Assembly (NCBI GenBank): GCA_020854055.1
Contig: JADZGD010000036.1
Coordinates: forward strand, 92,966 to 156,965
Origin: Bryobacterales bacterium
GTDB lineage: Bacteria; Acidobacteriota; Terriglobia; Bryobacterales; Bryobacteraceae
Reading direction: 5' to 3'
DNA: 64,000 nucleotides
The position numbers and the translations under genes are program-made. Positions 37,002 to 46,021 of the stretch are shown one piece after another. Below the pieces are notes generated by a model. It searched no databases, was not told the origin of the DNA, and saw only the letters and a list, made by a program, of their open reading frames with translations. How positions within the stretch are numbered: position 1 is the stretch's first letter; each line of letters opens with the position of its first letter.

Positions 37002-38246
37002 GTGGCGGATCTGCAGGAACAACTCGCAAGCCTTCGCCGCCGTATCGCTCGCATCGACCGGAAGTACGCCAACCACCCGCCCTCGGTCCCAGTCGTTATC
37101 GATGAACGGCGGCCGGAGCGCTACTTTGTCGAGGAGTGGCTCTCCGGCCAGGAGATAGAGACGGCGCTCGGCAAGCATTTCGAGACCACGCGGTTGTGGG
37201 AGCGGCACCGGCGTCACGGTTCCATCGACATTTCAGACCTGTGCGAGTTGCCGCCTGTCCTGCTTGACGCCATCTCGGGCGGCGCCATCGGCGGCACCCC
37301 GCCGGAGCGATGGGCCTTTCTCGACACCGAAACCACCGGATTGGCGGGAGGTTCGGGCACGTACGCCTTTCTGGTCGGGGTTGGCCGGATCACCAGCGAG
37401 GGGTTCCACCTGCGTCAGTTCTTCATGCGGGAGCCCGGAGAGGAGCCGAGCCTGCTTGCGGCTCTGGCCGATCACCTGGCGCAATTCGACGTCCTCATCA
37501 CCTACAACGGCCGCACCTATGACCAGCCGCTGCTCGAGACGCGCTACCGCCTGGCCCGTGCCCGGCCGCCGTTCAGCCGCATGGCCCATCTTGACCTGCT
37601 GCACGGCTCGCGCCGTTTGTGGAAGCTCCGCTTCGAGAGTTGCCGGCTGGTGGAGTTGGAAAATCAGATTCTCGGTGTGGAGCGTGAAGGCGACCTGCCC
37701 GGCGAGTTGATTCCCTACGTCTACTTCGAATACCTGCGCACGCGCGAGGTGCAGCGGCTGGTCCCCATTTTCCACCACAATGCGCTCGACATCCTGACGC
37801 TAGCCTGCTTGACGGCCATCGTGCCCTATGCTTTCCGGAGTCCCGAGTCGGCCCCGCTCACGCATGGCGCTGAGATGGTCGGCCTGGCGCGCTGGTTTCA
37901 TAAAGCCGGGCACACGGAGCAGGCGCTGGCGCTGTATCGCCGCGCCATCGACCGGGGCTTGCGGGACGAACTGCTGTTCCGGGCGATGTGGGACGTGGCG
38001 TTGATGGAGAGGCGGACGGGCCGGGACCCGGCGGCATTGGAAGTGTTCAGCGACCTGGCCGCCAGCCCCAATCCTTTCCGTCTGCAGGCACTTGTCGAGC
38101 TGGCCAAGCATTACGAACACCAGCGGCGTGATTATGCCCGCGCGCTGGAGTATACCCGGGCGGCCCTCGAGTTGGAGGACTCAGCCGGGTTGCGCCATCG
38201 GGAAGCGCGTTTACGCCGGCGCCTCGCTTCCCGGCGGCTATTGTAG
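37002..38246 (+). CDS. RNase H-like (YprB-type) exonuclease with TPR tail
   Basis: 414 residues, GTG start 38 nt after the ABC-F gene. The centre (about 100-275) is a DEDD-type RNase H-like fold. Acidic residues occur in FLDTETTGLAGGSGTYAF (first Asp/Glu pair), in the YNGRTYDQPLLETR block, and in HHNALDILTLACL (last Asp), which fits the YprB/RNase_H_2 family (PF13482). The C-terminal 120 residues are helical repeats of TPR type (WFHKAGHTEQALALYRRAID, then EYTRAALELEDSA). It is predicted to act on single-stranded nucleic acid in the cytoplasm, but the substrate is not known. It may be co-transcribed with the ABC-F gene. Confidence 0.8.
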   Translation: MADLQEQLASLRRRIARIDRKYANHPPSVPVVIDERRPERYFVEEWLSGQEIETALGKHFETTRLWERHRRHGSIDISDLCELPPVLLDAISGGAIGGTPPERWAFLDTETTGLAGGSGTYAFLVGVGRITSEGFHLRQFFMREPGEEPSLLAALADHLAQFDVLITYNGRTYDQPLLETRYRLARARPPFSRMAHLDLLHGSRRLWKLRFESCRLVELENQILGVEREGDLPGELIPYVYFEYLRTREVQRLVPIFHHNALDILTLACLTAIVPYAFRSPESAPLTHGAEMVGLARWFHKAGHTEQALALYRRAIDRGLRDELLFRAMWDVALMERRTGRDPAALEVFSDLAASPNPFRLQALVELAKHYEHQRRDYARALEYTRAALELEDSAGLRHREARLRRRLASRRLL

Positions 38247-38256
38247 GCGCTGATCG

Positions 38257-38736
38257 TTACGAGCGTTCGCTCTCATAGTCGGCAATCAGCGGCTCCAGGC
38301 TCTCCATGCCGCTGAGAGACACCACCTTGACTCGCTGTCCGGGTTCCAGCCTTTGCAGCAACAACTCCTCGCCGTTGCTGAACCTTACGGCATCGCGGTA
38401 GGCATAGGCGGAGGCAGTCAGTTGGGTGAAAGTGACCATCTCTTCCGATGCCACGCTGAGCTCGTCGCGAAGTTGTTCAGGGATGTCCCGCAGCACCAGA
38501 ATGGCGCCCGGCGGGATGCAGACGGCGCAGACGCCCATTCCCGCCTGTTGATCGTTCAGCCAGTCCAGAATGATGGTCCACAGGGATCTTTTCCGGTCTT
38601 TTCTGGCGCTGGCACGTTCTCTCACATCATCCGGCGACGCCAGCCCGATGGAGTGCGTCGGAAAGCGATACACGACCAGTTGTTCCCCCTCCGTTGCCAA
38701 ACGGTTAGGATTCGTGTGCAGTGAATAGTCACACAT
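38257..38736 (-). CDS. Conserved MCDYSL-family protein of unknown function
   Basis: 159 residues from the ATG at 38736, with a perfect AGGAGG 10 nt upstream. The N-terminus MCDYSLHTNPNRLATEGEQL recurs in a widespread uncharacterised family, with the same opening and a similar R-x-A-x-x-G-E-x-L stretch. The middle has CAVCIPPGAILVL, and the C-terminal half looks like small beta strands with basic patches. There is no signal peptide, and the function is unknown. It is transcribed away from the heptosyltransferase gene, with 113 bp between the two starts, and converges with the exonuclease gene 10 nt away. Confidence 0.72.
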   Translation of the reverse strand: MCDYSLHTNPNRLATEGEQLVVYRFPTHSIGLASPDDVRERASARKDRKRSLWTIILDWLNDQQAGMGVCAVCIPPGAILVLRDIPEQLRDELSVASEEMVTFTQLTASAYAYRDAVRFSNGEELLLQRLEPGQRVKVVSLSGMESLEPLIADYESERS

Positions 38737-38834
38737 GTTTGAATCGCCTCCTGTAAATTCCGGAGTTGCCTCCCGGGGCTCCTGTCCATGAGACGCTGCG
38801 AGGCAGCCGGATGTGACGCTCATTTCGCCGCCGT

Positions 38835-38843
38835 TGCTACCAT
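38835..38843 (+). promoter_or_regulatory. Extended -10 for the first GT9 gene
   Basis: TGcTACCAT lies six bases before the TTG start at 38850. A possible -35 GTGACG (38814-38819) stands 18 bp upstream. The predicted transcription start coincides with the start codon. Confidence 0.5.
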
Positions 38844-38849
38844 AAGCAG

Positions 38850-39890
38850 TTGAGCTTCCCGCATCGAATTCTGGTTCGCGCCCCAAACTGGGTCGGAGAC
38901 GCCATCATGTCTCTGCCGGCCCTGCAGGATCTGACTGCTCAGCATCCGGATGCCCGGATCTCGGTACTGGCGCGGAGCGCCGTGGCCGGCATCTATCAGC
39001 GCGAAACCTGGGTGTCGGAGGTGATTCTGCTGACCGCCGCTCGTGGAAAGGGCGATTGGGCCGGCAAATGGAAGATGGCTCGGAATCTCGGGGCGCGCCA
39101 GTTTCATACCGCTTTGCTGCTACAGAACGCCTTCGAAGCCGCCCTATTGGTCTGGCTGGCGAGAATTCCGGAGCGGATCGGCTACAATCGTGACGGCCGC
39201 GGATGCCTGTTGACCCGGGCGGTTCCGGTGCCCGCGCCCGGCGAGATTCCCGAACATGAGCGCTTCTACTACCTGGAGTTGCTGAAGCGCGGCGGGCTGC
39301 TCGGCGGCCATGGCGATCACCCGTCGATTCGCCTGGGCGGTATTGAGCGGGCGGCTGTTTCCGGCGCCGCTCTGCTGCGGGCCGCCGGATTGCCGGGGCC
39401 GGTGGTGGCGATCAGCCCCGGGGCTGCTTACGGCGCCGCCAAACGCTGGCTGCCGGAACGCTTCGCCGAAACAGCCATTCTGCTGGCGCGGCGCCTGCCG
39501 GGCCAGGTGGCCGTCTTCGGAGCCCCTTCGGAGCGGCCGCTGTGCGCGCAGGTGGCCGGCATGATCCGCGATGCGGATGTTCAGGTGCATAACTTCGCCG
39601 GTGAGACGACACTGGCCGAGTTCATCGATCTGGCCGCGGCCTGTCGCGTCTTCATTACCAACGATTCGGGCGCGATGCACGTTGCCTCGGCGGTGAACGT
39701 ACCGACGGTGGCCGTCTTCGGACCCACCAACGAGTTCCGCACGGGCCCCACGGGAAACCATACCCGCGTGGTGCGGGAGCCGGTCGATTGCGCTCCCTGT
39801 ATGCTGCGCGACTGCCCCATCGACCATCGCTGCATGACCGGGGTCAGCGCCGCGCGAGTAGCGCAAGCGGCTCTGGAATTGCTGAAATAG
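38850..39890 (+). CDS. Glycosyltransferase family 9 (heptosyltransferase II-like)
   Basis: 346 residues from a TTG start (SFPHRILVRAPNWVGDAIMS). GT9 enzymes transfer heptose from ADP-heptose to the LPS core. The N-terminal Rossmann half has PNWVGDAIMSLPALQDL. The C-terminal half has the nucleotide-sugar site with VAISPGAAYGAAKRW, TNDSGAMHVASAVNVPTVAV and FGPTNEFRTGP. It is the first gene of a four-gene cluster with the degenerate cytidylyltransferase, a second GT9 and a methyltransferase. A role in lipopolysaccharide core or another heptose-containing envelope glycan is inferred. Confidence 0.87.
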   Translation: MSFPHRILVRAPNWVGDAIMSLPALQDLTAQHPDARISVLARSAVAGIYQRETWVSEVILLTAARGKGDWAGKWKMARNLGARQFHTALLLQNAFEAALLVWLARIPERIGYNRDGRGCLLTRAVPVPAPGEIPEHERFYYLELLKRGGLLGGHGDHPSIRLGGIERAAVSGAALLRAAGLPGPVVAISPGAAYGAAKRWLPERFAETAILLARRLPGQVAVFGAPSERPLCAQVAGMIRDADVQVHNFAGETTLAEFIDLAAACRVFITNDSGAMHVASAVNVPTVAVFGPTNEFRTGPTGNHTRVVREPVDCAPCMLRDCPIDHRCMTGVSAARVAQAALELLK

Positions 39891-39906
39891 AATCCGGTGC
39901 CATTGG

Positions 39907-40293
39907 GTGGATACCAGAATCAAGATCCTCAGTGAAGATGAAGCCCAGCGGGTTGCGCGGCAACTTCGCGGCGCCGGCGTCCGCCTGCGCCTGGTTACTG
40001 GCTACTTCGATCCGGTGCTGGCGGCTCACGTCCGCCGGCTCAATGAACTGGCGGCGCCGAATACCACTTTGATGGTGTTGGTGGATTCTGCCCGGGACAC
40101 CCTGCTCGATGCGCGGTCGCGCGCCGAACTGCTGGCTTCCCTGCGCATCGTAGACTATGTGGTGGTTCCCGGCGGCGGCGAGGTGGCCGGCATTATGGAA
40201 CGGATAGGACCGGACACGCTCTGCCGGGAAGAGGATGCGGACAGGCAAAGGACGAAGCAGCTTTCGGACCGCATCAGGGAGCGCCGGGTTTGA
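39907..40293 (+). CDS. HldE-like cytidylyltransferase fold with degenerate active site
   Basis: 128 residues, GTG start, overlapping the next gene by 4 nt. It has the size and topology of the RfaE2/HldE nucleotidyltransferase domain that makes ADP-heptose. The signature, normally F-D-x-x-H-x-G-H-V, reads FDPVLAAHVRRL: the first histidine and the glycine are lost and only the last histidine remains. The later part still ends in a basic helix (TKQLSDRIRERRV). The position between two GT9 genes fits heptose metabolism, but catalysis is doubtful. It may be a regulator, an inactive remnant, or a family with a shifted active site. Confidence 0.6.
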   Translation: MDTRIKILSEDEAQRVARQLRGAGVRLRLVTGYFDPVLAAHVRRLNELAAPNTTLMVLVDSARDTLLDARSRAELLASLRIVDYVVVPGGGEVAGIMERIGPDTLCREEDADRQRTKQLSDRIRERRV

Positions 40294-41261
40294 GCGGGCA
40301 GCGCATTCTGGTAATCCGGTTGGGCAGCATGGGCGACGTGATTCACACGCTGCCGGCCGTTGCCAGCTTGAAGCACAGCATTCCTCATTCCCGGCTTACC
40401 TGGGCCATTGACAGCCGCTGGCTGCCGCTGTTGGAAGCGAATCCGTTCGTGGACGAGGCCGCCGTGCTCCCCCGGAAATCGGTGGCCGCTTTTTGGGAGT
40501 TAGGGCGCCGCCTCCGCGCCTCCCATTTCGACATCGCGGTCGATTTTCAAGGGCTGCTGAAGTCGGCCCTGGTGGCATCGCTCGCCCGCGCCGACCGGAT
40601 CTTCGGCTTCCACCGGTCTCAGCTTCGGGAACGCCTGGGGGTGCTGTTCTATTCCAGTCAGCGCCAGACGGTGTCCAGTCACGTTGTCGATCAGAACCTG
40701 GAACTGGCGGCTTCGGCGGGAGCGGCGAGTATCCTGAAGCAGTTTCCCTTGCCCCAGGGAACAGCCGAAGGCGAACTTCCCGGGGGAGAGTTCGTGCTCG
40801 CTTCGCCGCTAGCCGGATGGCCGGCCAAGCAGTGGCCGCTCGAATACTATCAGCGGTTGGCGGCTTTGATCCGCAACGAATGGGGCCTGCCGCTCGTATT
40901 GAATGGTCCGCCCGCGGCGGCGGAACAATTACGGCGTGTGGATGGAGTGGAAGTTCATCTCTCCGGCGTTTCCGGGCTGATCCACGCCACTCGCCGCGCG
41001 CTGGCGGTCATCGGTGTGGACAGCGGCCCCCTGCATCTGGCGGCGGCGCTGGCCAAGCCCGGGGTGGCCATCTTCGGCCCCACCGATCCGGTACGCAACG
41101 GACCTTACGGAAACACCATTCAGGTGCTGCGCGACCTGGCGGCGCGCACCAGCTATAAGCGCCGCCAGGAGATTGACCCGAGCATGTGCGCTATCGAGCC
41201 GGAGCAGGTATTGGAATCCCTGCGCGCCAGCCTGTACCCTCAAACCAATTCCTCAGCCTGA
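40290..41261 (+). CDS. Glycosyltransferase family 9 (heptosyltransferase I-like)
   Basis: 323 residues from a TTG start overlapping the preceding stop (TTGA). The opening ILVIRLGSMGDVIHTLPAV is the classic WaaC-type N-terminus. The donor site shows FVLASPLAGWPAKQWPLEYY, GVDSGPLHLAAALAKPGVAI and FGPTDPVRNGP. Together with the upstream GT9 it could add successive heptoses to a lipid A core. The first-gene (WaaF-like) and this (WaaC-like) assignments are inferred from motif style, not proven. Confidence 0.87.
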   Translation: MSGQRILVIRLGSMGDVIHTLPAVASLKHSIPHSRLTWAIDSRWLPLLEANPFVDEAAVLPRKSVAAFWELGRRLRASHFDIAVDFQGLLKSALVASLARADRIFGFHRSQLRERLGVLFYSSQRQTVSSHVVDQNLELAASAGAASILKQFPLPQGTAEGELPGGEFVLASPLAGWPAKQWPLEYYQRLAALIRNEWGLPLVLNGPPAAAEQLRRVDGVEVHLSGVSGLIHATRRALAVIGVDSGPLHLAAALAKPGVAIFGPTDPVRNGPYGNTIQVLRDLAARTSYKRRQEIDPSMCAIEPEQVLESLRASLYPQTNSSA

Positions 41262-41809
41262 TGCCTCACTTTCCAAAACGATATGGCGATTCGGTTGCGC
41301 GACTGCGCATCCCCAGCGGCTTCCTGTTGGTCGCCACGTTTGCCTGGCTGGCAAAGCCCGACGTGGCATCCGTGGCACTTGGTTTGCCGCTTGCGGGGCT
41401 GGGATTGTTGCTGCGCGGTTGGGCAGCCGGCCACTTAGCGAAGAACCGGAGCCTGGCGGCCTCCGGGCCATACGGTCACCTGCGCAATCCGCTGTACGTG
41501 GGAACGCTGATCGTCGCCGCCGGACTGGTGATCGCGGCCGCAAGGTGGGTGCTGGCAGCCATATTCGGCGCCGTATTCCTGTTCGTCTATCTGCCGGTGA
41601 TCGAACTCGAAGAGCAGCACCTGCGCCGTCTCTTCCCGGAGTACACCGCTTATGCCGCGCGGGTGCCCGCGCTACTGCCCAGACTGCGCTCCGGTGGTAG
41701 TGCGGGGCGATTTCAATGGATGCTCTATCGCAAAAACCAGGAGTACCAGGCGCTGGCCGGATTCCTCGCGGGGGCAGCTTACCTGGTGTGGCGCGCCTCT
41801 ACGGCTTGA
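41261..41809 (+). CDS. Membrane methyltransferase, ICMT/phospholipid methyltransferase family
   Basis: 182 residues; the ATG overlaps the preceding stop by one base (TGATG). Four to five hydrophobic segments and the motif GPYGHLRNPLYVGTLIVAAG, then a P-x-x-E-L-E-E-x-x-L pattern (PVIELEEQHLRRLF), match isoprenylcysteine carboxyl methyltransferase-like and PEMT-like proteins (PF04140/PF04191). These methylate lipids or small membrane substrates with SAM. In this cluster a lipid or glycolipid target is plausible. The last 11 bases overlap the convergent BON gene. Confidence 0.8.
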   Translation: MPHFPKRYGDSVARLRIPSGFLLVATFAWLAKPDVASVALGLPLAGLGLLLRGWAAGHLAKNRSLAASGPYGHLRNPLYVGTLIVAAGLVIAAARWVLAAIFGAVFLFVYLPVIELEEQHLRRLFPEYTAYAARVPALLPRLRSGGSAGRFQWMLYRKNQEYQALAGFLAGAAYLVWRASTA

Positions 41810-42092
41810 TGGTAAGTTGGTTATCCACTCCCTTTACACCGCGTACTTTCTTGCAAAGGCGGGTGGCTTTCTGCTTGGCCTTCTCGCTCGATACCGTACC
41901 TCGCAGTGAGACAACGCCGGACTTCACGTCCACGTCGAGTCCCCCGCCCTTGACGTCCGGATCGCCGGCCAGTTTGAGGCGGACCTTGTCTACCAGATGG
42001 TCATCGCTGACGCTCTTGTCGCCGGCAAACGCCAGCGAGCTAAAGCCGGCGACGAGCAGGGTAAAGATAAGAAGAAGAGAGATAGATCGCAT
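41799..42092 (-). CDS. Secreted BON-domain protein
   Basis: 97 residues from the ATG at 42092, which overlaps the era stop by one base (TAATG). A signal peptide (MRSISLLLIFTLLVAGFSSLAFA) precedes a single BON domain (about 28-97) with DDHLVDKVRLKLAGDPDVKG and GVVSLRGTVSSEKAKQKA and the ending VDNQLTIKP. BON domains bind phospholipid surfaces and stabilise the envelope (compare OsmY). It is the last gene of the phoH operon, an unusual addition to that cluster. Confidence 0.85.
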   Translation of the reverse strand: MRSISLLLIFTLLVAGFSSLAFAGDKSVSDDHLVDKVRLKLAGDPDVKGGGLDVDVKSGVVSLRGTVSSEKAKQKATRLCKKVRGVKGVDNQLTIKP

Positions 42093-43030
42093 TATTCGTC
42101 TCCACCACCGGCCATGGAACGCCAGTCGATCTCGTTGAGGAACTGCGGGTTTTCGCGCCATTTTGGCCGCACTTTCACGAACAACTCAAGAAAAACCCGC
42201 TTGTCGAGCATGGCCTCAATCTGACTGCGCGCCTGGGACCCGATCCTCTTCAGCATAGCCCCCTTGGCGCCGATCAGAATGCCCTTCTGGCCAGCCCGTT
42301 CCACATAAATAGTAGCCGATATCCGGTTGAGATCTCTCTTTTCTTCCCATTGCTCCACCACCACCGCCACCGAATGGGGTACCTCCTGGCTGGTCAGATC
42401 GAGCACGCTCTCGCGGATCAATTCAGCGGCCAGAAACCGCTCCGGCTGGTCGGTCACCTGGTCTTTCGGATAGAGCGCCGGTCCTTCGGGCAGCCGGGAG
42501 ACAATTGCCTTGCGGAGGTCTTCGAGCCCGTCGCCAGTCAATGCGGAGATTGGGATGACCTCGGCGAACTCCATGGCGGCTCCGTACGCCTCAAGCAGCG
42601 GCAGCAATGCCGTCTTTCTCTCCAGCCGGTCAATCTTGTTCACCAGCAGGATGGTGGGCGTCTCGCTCTTGCGTACCGCATCCAGCGCCTGCAGCTCGGC
42701 TTCGTCGAACGGCAGGGTGGCATCCACCAGATAGAGAATCAGGTCCTGATCTTTGAGCGCCGCGCGAACAATGTCCATCATTCGCTTGTTGAACAGGGTG
42801 TCCGACTTGTGAATGCCGGGCGTATCCATGAAGATCACCTGCGCCCCCGGCAGGTGCAGGATACCCTGGACGGAGGTGCGCGTGGTCTGCGGCTTGTCGG
42901 CCACAATGGCCAGCTTCTGGCCGACCAATGCGTTCAACAGTGTCGATTTGCCGGCATTCGGCCGGCCAATGATAGACACATAGCCCGATCGGAAGCCTGT
43001 GTCGTGAGAGGGAAATGAAATGCCGCTCAT
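42092..43030 (-). CDS. era: GTPase Era
   Basis: 312 residues from the ATG at 43030, overlapping the upstream stop by 4 nt. Era binds the 3' end of 16S rRNA and helps 30S assembly. GTPase motifs: GRPNAGKSTLLNAL (G1), QTTRTSVQG (G2), MDTPGIHKSDTLF (G3), VNKIDRLER (G4) and ISALTGDGL (G5). The C-terminal KH domain shows KGILIGAKGAMLKRIGSQAR. The length is normal. It sits in the conserved ybeZ-ybeY-corC-era order. Confidence 0.96.
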   Translation of the reverse strand: MSGISFPSHDTGFRSGYVSIIGRPNAGKSTLLNALVGQKLAIVADKPQTTRTSVQGILHLPGAQVIFMDTPGIHKSDTLFNKRMMDIVRAALKDQDLILYLVDATLPFDEAELQALDAVRKSETPTILLVNKIDRLERKTALLPLLEAYGAAMEFAEVIPISALTGDGLEDLRKAIVSRLPEGPALYPKDQVTDQPERFLAAELIRESVLDLTSQEVPHSVAVVVEQWEEKRDLNRISATIYVERAGQKGILIGAKGAMLKRIGSQARSQIEAMLDKRVFLELFVKVRPKWRENPQFLNEIDWRSMAGGGDE

Positions 43031-44283
43031 AGGATGGGAGAGAGCCTTGTGATTCGCAGCCGGTCGACGCGAAGTTCGTTGCCGGCCAGCACTTCCAGCC
43101 GGATGCCATTGCGTTCCACCCGCTCGCCGGTCTGAGGCACCCGGCCGGTCCATTCGGTGATCAGGCCGCCCACGGTGGTGGACTCCGGCTCGACATTCGG
43201 ACGGAAATCGACCAGGGTCTTCAACTGATCGATGTCGAAGCTGCCGGCGACGATGAAGGAGCCGTCCGGCTGCTGCTCGATGTCGGAATCCGGCTCGTGT
43301 TCATCGCGGATCTCGCCAACGATCACCTCTACCAGGTCCTCCATGGTGGCCAGTCCGGCGGTGTTGCCATATTCGTCGATGACCACCGACATGTGTGTTC
43401 CGTCCTCCTGCATTTCACGCAGCAGGCCATCGACCGGCTTGGTCTCGGGCACGCGATGAATCTCCCGCATCCGGTCGCGGATCTTCATCGTTTCGCGTTC
43501 CTCGTGGTTTAACTCAAACATATCCCTGACGTGAACGAAACCGATTATGTGATCGATGTCCTGTTCATACACCGGAATGCGCGAGTACTGCTCGTGGATC
43601 ACCAGTTGCCGCAGATCTTCGAGCGCGCGGCCGGCCTCGATAGCGACAATCTTCGGGCGCGGGGTCATCACTTCGCGCACGGTCTTATCACCGAAGGCCA
43701 CCACCGACTGAATCAGCTTGCGGTCGTCCTCTCCGATTAGCCCCTCTTCGGTGCCGGCGTCGATCAGCGCCTCGATATCCTCGCTTCCGTTGGCGCCTTT
43801 TTCGCGCAAATCCTCTTCCGGCTCGCTAATCTCGGCCAGCGATTCGAGGAACTCCATCAGCCAGGTGAGCGGGCGGGCGACCACCGCGCAGGCGACAAAC
43901 ACCGGCACCAGCGCCGGCAACCAGCGGCCCGACGTGCGGCGGTACAACAGGTGCGGCACCAGGTAGCCCATCGTAATCATCACCAGCCAGGACATCAGCA
44001 ACGCTTCGAGAATGGTTTGCCAAACGGAGACCGCGCCGGCATTCAGAGCGAAAGCCACCGAGCCGAGCAACAGAAGCGTGGTGTGCTTCATCAGCGAGAA
44101 CGTCAGGGCGCCCCGCTGGATGCTCAGGCCGATGCGATCCTCGACATGCTCGCGGAAGTATTCCAGCGCCTGGGGATCGCGGGTGCGCAGGCGCTTGGAC
44201 TCCATGTAAATGGTCTGGATCAGCGTGGTCAGGCCGAGAAACAGGGCCAGCGCCACCGCGGCGAGTATCAGGACGAGAGTCAA
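43027..44283 (-). CDS. CorC/HlyC family membrane protein with CBS pair
   Basis: 418 residues. Layout: an N-terminal DUF21 (CNNM) membrane region with about three to four helices (about 1-150), then a pair of CBS domains (about 200-325: VMTPRPKIVAIEAGRALED and PVDGLLREMQEDGTHM), then a C-terminal CorC_HlyC domain (about 335-415: IVAGSFDIDQLKTLVDFRP). Members are linked to magnesium or cobalt efflux and resistance. Start and stop overlap the neighbours by 4 nt on both sides, so it is translationally coupled in the operon. Confidence 0.9.
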   Translation of the reverse strand: MTLVLILAAVALALFLGLTTLIQTIYMESKRLRTRDPQALEYFREHVEDRIGLSIQRGALTFSLMKHTTLLLLGSVAFALNAGAVSVWQTILEALLMSWLVMITMGYLVPHLLYRRTSGRWLPALVPVFVACAVVARPLTWLMEFLESLAEISEPEEDLREKGANGSEDIEALIDAGTEEGLIGEDDRKLIQSVVAFGDKTVREVMTPRPKIVAIEAGRALEDLRQLVIHEQYSRIPVYEQDIDHIIGFVHVRDMFELNHEERETMKIRDRMREIHRVPETKPVDGLLREMQEDGTHMSVVIDEYGNTAGLATMEDLVEVIVGEIRDEHEPDSDIEQQPDGSFIVAGSFDIDQLKTLVDFRPNVEPESTTVGGLITEWTGRVPQTGERVERNGIRLEVLAGNELRVDRLRITRLSPIL

Positions 44284-44738
44284 GCCCGGGCCCTTTCGAT
44301 CAACCCCGTGGGGAGCCCGAACCGTTTGCGCAAACGCGCTTCGGCGCGCGCCATTTGTCCGCGATCGCGCTCATGATCCATGCCGGTGAGGTGAAGCACT
44401 CCGTGTAGTATCAGGATGCGCAGCTCATCATCCAGGGTGTGGCCCAGCTCGGCAGCCTGCTGGCGGGCGCGGGCGGCCGAAATGGCCAGCGCGCCAAGCG
44501 AGTCGCCCGGTTGCGGCGGCTCTTCCGAGGCGGGGAACGCGAGTACGTCGGTCGGGTAGTCCCTGGCCAGGAACTGCCGGTTCAATCGCCGAAGCTCCCT
44601 GTCATCAGTGACCAGTGTTTCAAAGGGGCATCCGCCGGCGACTTCGTTGCGAATCAGTTGAACAAACTGCCCCAGGCCCGGCCGGTCGAATCCCGATCCG
44701 GCACGGAGAAATAGTAACGGGCTGTCTCGGTCAGGCAT
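44280..44738 (-). CDS. ybeY: Endoribonuclease YbeY
   Basis: 152 residues. YbeY is a zinc-dependent RNase for 16S rRNA 3' maturation and ribosome quality control. The signature H-G-x-L-H-L-x-G-x-D-H is present as HGVLHLTGMDHERD, giving the three zinc histidines, and the substrate-side TDVLAFP is also seen. It is placed 6 nt after phoH and overlaps the next gene by 4 nt. Confidence 0.95.
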   Translation of the reverse strand: MPDRDSPLLFLRAGSGFDRPGLGQFVQLIRNEVAGGCPFETLVTDDRELRRLNRQFLARDYPTDVLAFPASEEPPQPGDSLGALAISAARARQQAAELGHTLDDELRILILHGVLHLTGMDHERDRGQMARAEARLRKRFGLPTGLIERARA

Positions 44739-44744
44739 CAGGAC

Positions 44745-45803
44745 TCAGGCTGCGTCGCCGGAGACGCTTTCCAGCGTCTCCTCGGGTGGGGCGCCCGCGC
44801 CCTCTCCGCCGTCTCTGCGCTCTGGTTCGGCGAGCTTGAGGGTCAGTTGACGCCCGAGCACCTGCTCCTGGAAACGCTCATAGGCCCGGACGATTCTCTG
44901 AACGAGGGTGTGGCGCACGACGTCCCGCTCGTCGAAATTGACAAACGAGATCCCTTCGGTGCCGCGCAGAATATCCACGGCATCCAGCAAGCCGCTGCGC
45001 TTGCCGGCGGGGAGGTCAATCTGTGTAATGTCGCCGGTAACCACCATCTTTGAGTTGAACCCCAGCCGTGTGAGCACCATTTTCATCTGCTCGGCCGTGC
45101 TGTTCTGCGCTTCATCGAGAATAATGAAACTGTCGTTCAGCGTCCGGCCGCGCATGAAGGCGATGGGCGCTACTTCGATGACGTTGCGTTCCAGAAGCTT
45201 CTCGATCCTGTCGCTGTCCAGCATGTCGTAGAGCGCGTCGTACAACGGCCGGAGATAGGGGTCTACTTTTTCCTGAAGGGTGCCCGGAAGGAAGCCCAGC
45301 CTCTCGCCGGCCTCCACCGCCGGGCGTGTGAGGATAATGCGGCTGACTCGTTTACCGAGCAGCGCCGAGACCGCCATCGCCACCGCCAGATAGGTTTTGC
45401 CCGTGCCTGCCGGTCCAATGCCGAACACCAGGTCGTTGCGATCAATCGCATCGACATACCGGCGCTGGTTGATGGTTTTCGGAGCCAGGGTCTTCTTGCC
45501 GAAATTGCGTTGTTTGCCGCTGGAAACCAGACCGCGGAGCTGCACATCCGGGTCTTCGGCGACTACCCGCAGGTATCCGTTGAGATCGCCGTTGGTGAAC
45601 ACAACGCCTTCTCTAACCAAGGCAACATAATCTTCGAGGATACTGGCGGCGCGGACCACGTCCTCTTCGTCGCCTTCAATCTCGAGGGAATCGTTCAACA
45701 GGTGGGTCTTGACGTTGAGGCCGGTCTCAAGCACGCGGATGTTTTCGTCACGAGTTCCAAACAGCGATTCAATACCCCGGCTGATCTGGACGCTAAGTTT
45801 CAT
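44745..45803 (-). CDS. ybeZ: PhoH-like ATPase (YbeZ)
   Basis: 352 residues. A PhoH/YbeZ NTPase that partners YbeY. An N-terminal KH-like region (about 1-110) precedes the ATPase core with Walker A GIGPAGTGKTYLAVA, Walker B SFIILDEAQNSTAEQMK and TRLGFNSKMVVTGDITQIDL. On the minus strand an AGGAGG lies 16 nt before the ATG, too far for ideal use, and a TAGAAT follows it. A -10 there would give a leader of only about six bases, so the AGGAGG may be coincidental. It is the first gene of the phoH-ybeY-corC-era-BON operon. Confidence 0.93.
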   Translation of the reverse strand: MKLSVQISRGIESLFGTRDENIRVLETGLNVKTHLLNDSLEIEGDEEDVVRAASILEDYVALVREGVVFTNGDLNGYLRVVAEDPDVQLRGLVSSGKQRNFGKKTLAPKTINQRRYVDAIDRNDLVFGIGPAGTGKTYLAVAMAVSALLGKRVSRIILTRPAVEAGERLGFLPGTLQEKVDPYLRPLYDALYDMLDSDRIEKLLERNVIEVAPIAFMRGRTLNDSFIILDEAQNSTAEQMKMVLTRLGFNSKMVVTGDITQIDLPAGKRSGLLDAVDILRGTEGISFVNFDERDVVRHTLVQRIVRAYERFQEQVLGRQLTLKLAEPERRDGGEGAGAPPEETLESVSGDAA

Positions 45804-46021
45804 TCGTTGGGGAAATTCTACCTCCTGAGGATGATCGGGCGGCCACAGACAAAAAGTGCAGGGGGATATATGATCGGATCAAACCCGTCCAACGCGAGGC
45901 TCCGCCGTAGCGGAAGAGCTGATACATCTATTTCCAGCATATCATGGAGGTCAATACGATTGGCCACCGGTGTCCGCTCCCGCCGATGGCCAAGTTCCCT
46001 GCTGACAGATGGTTGGCAGTG

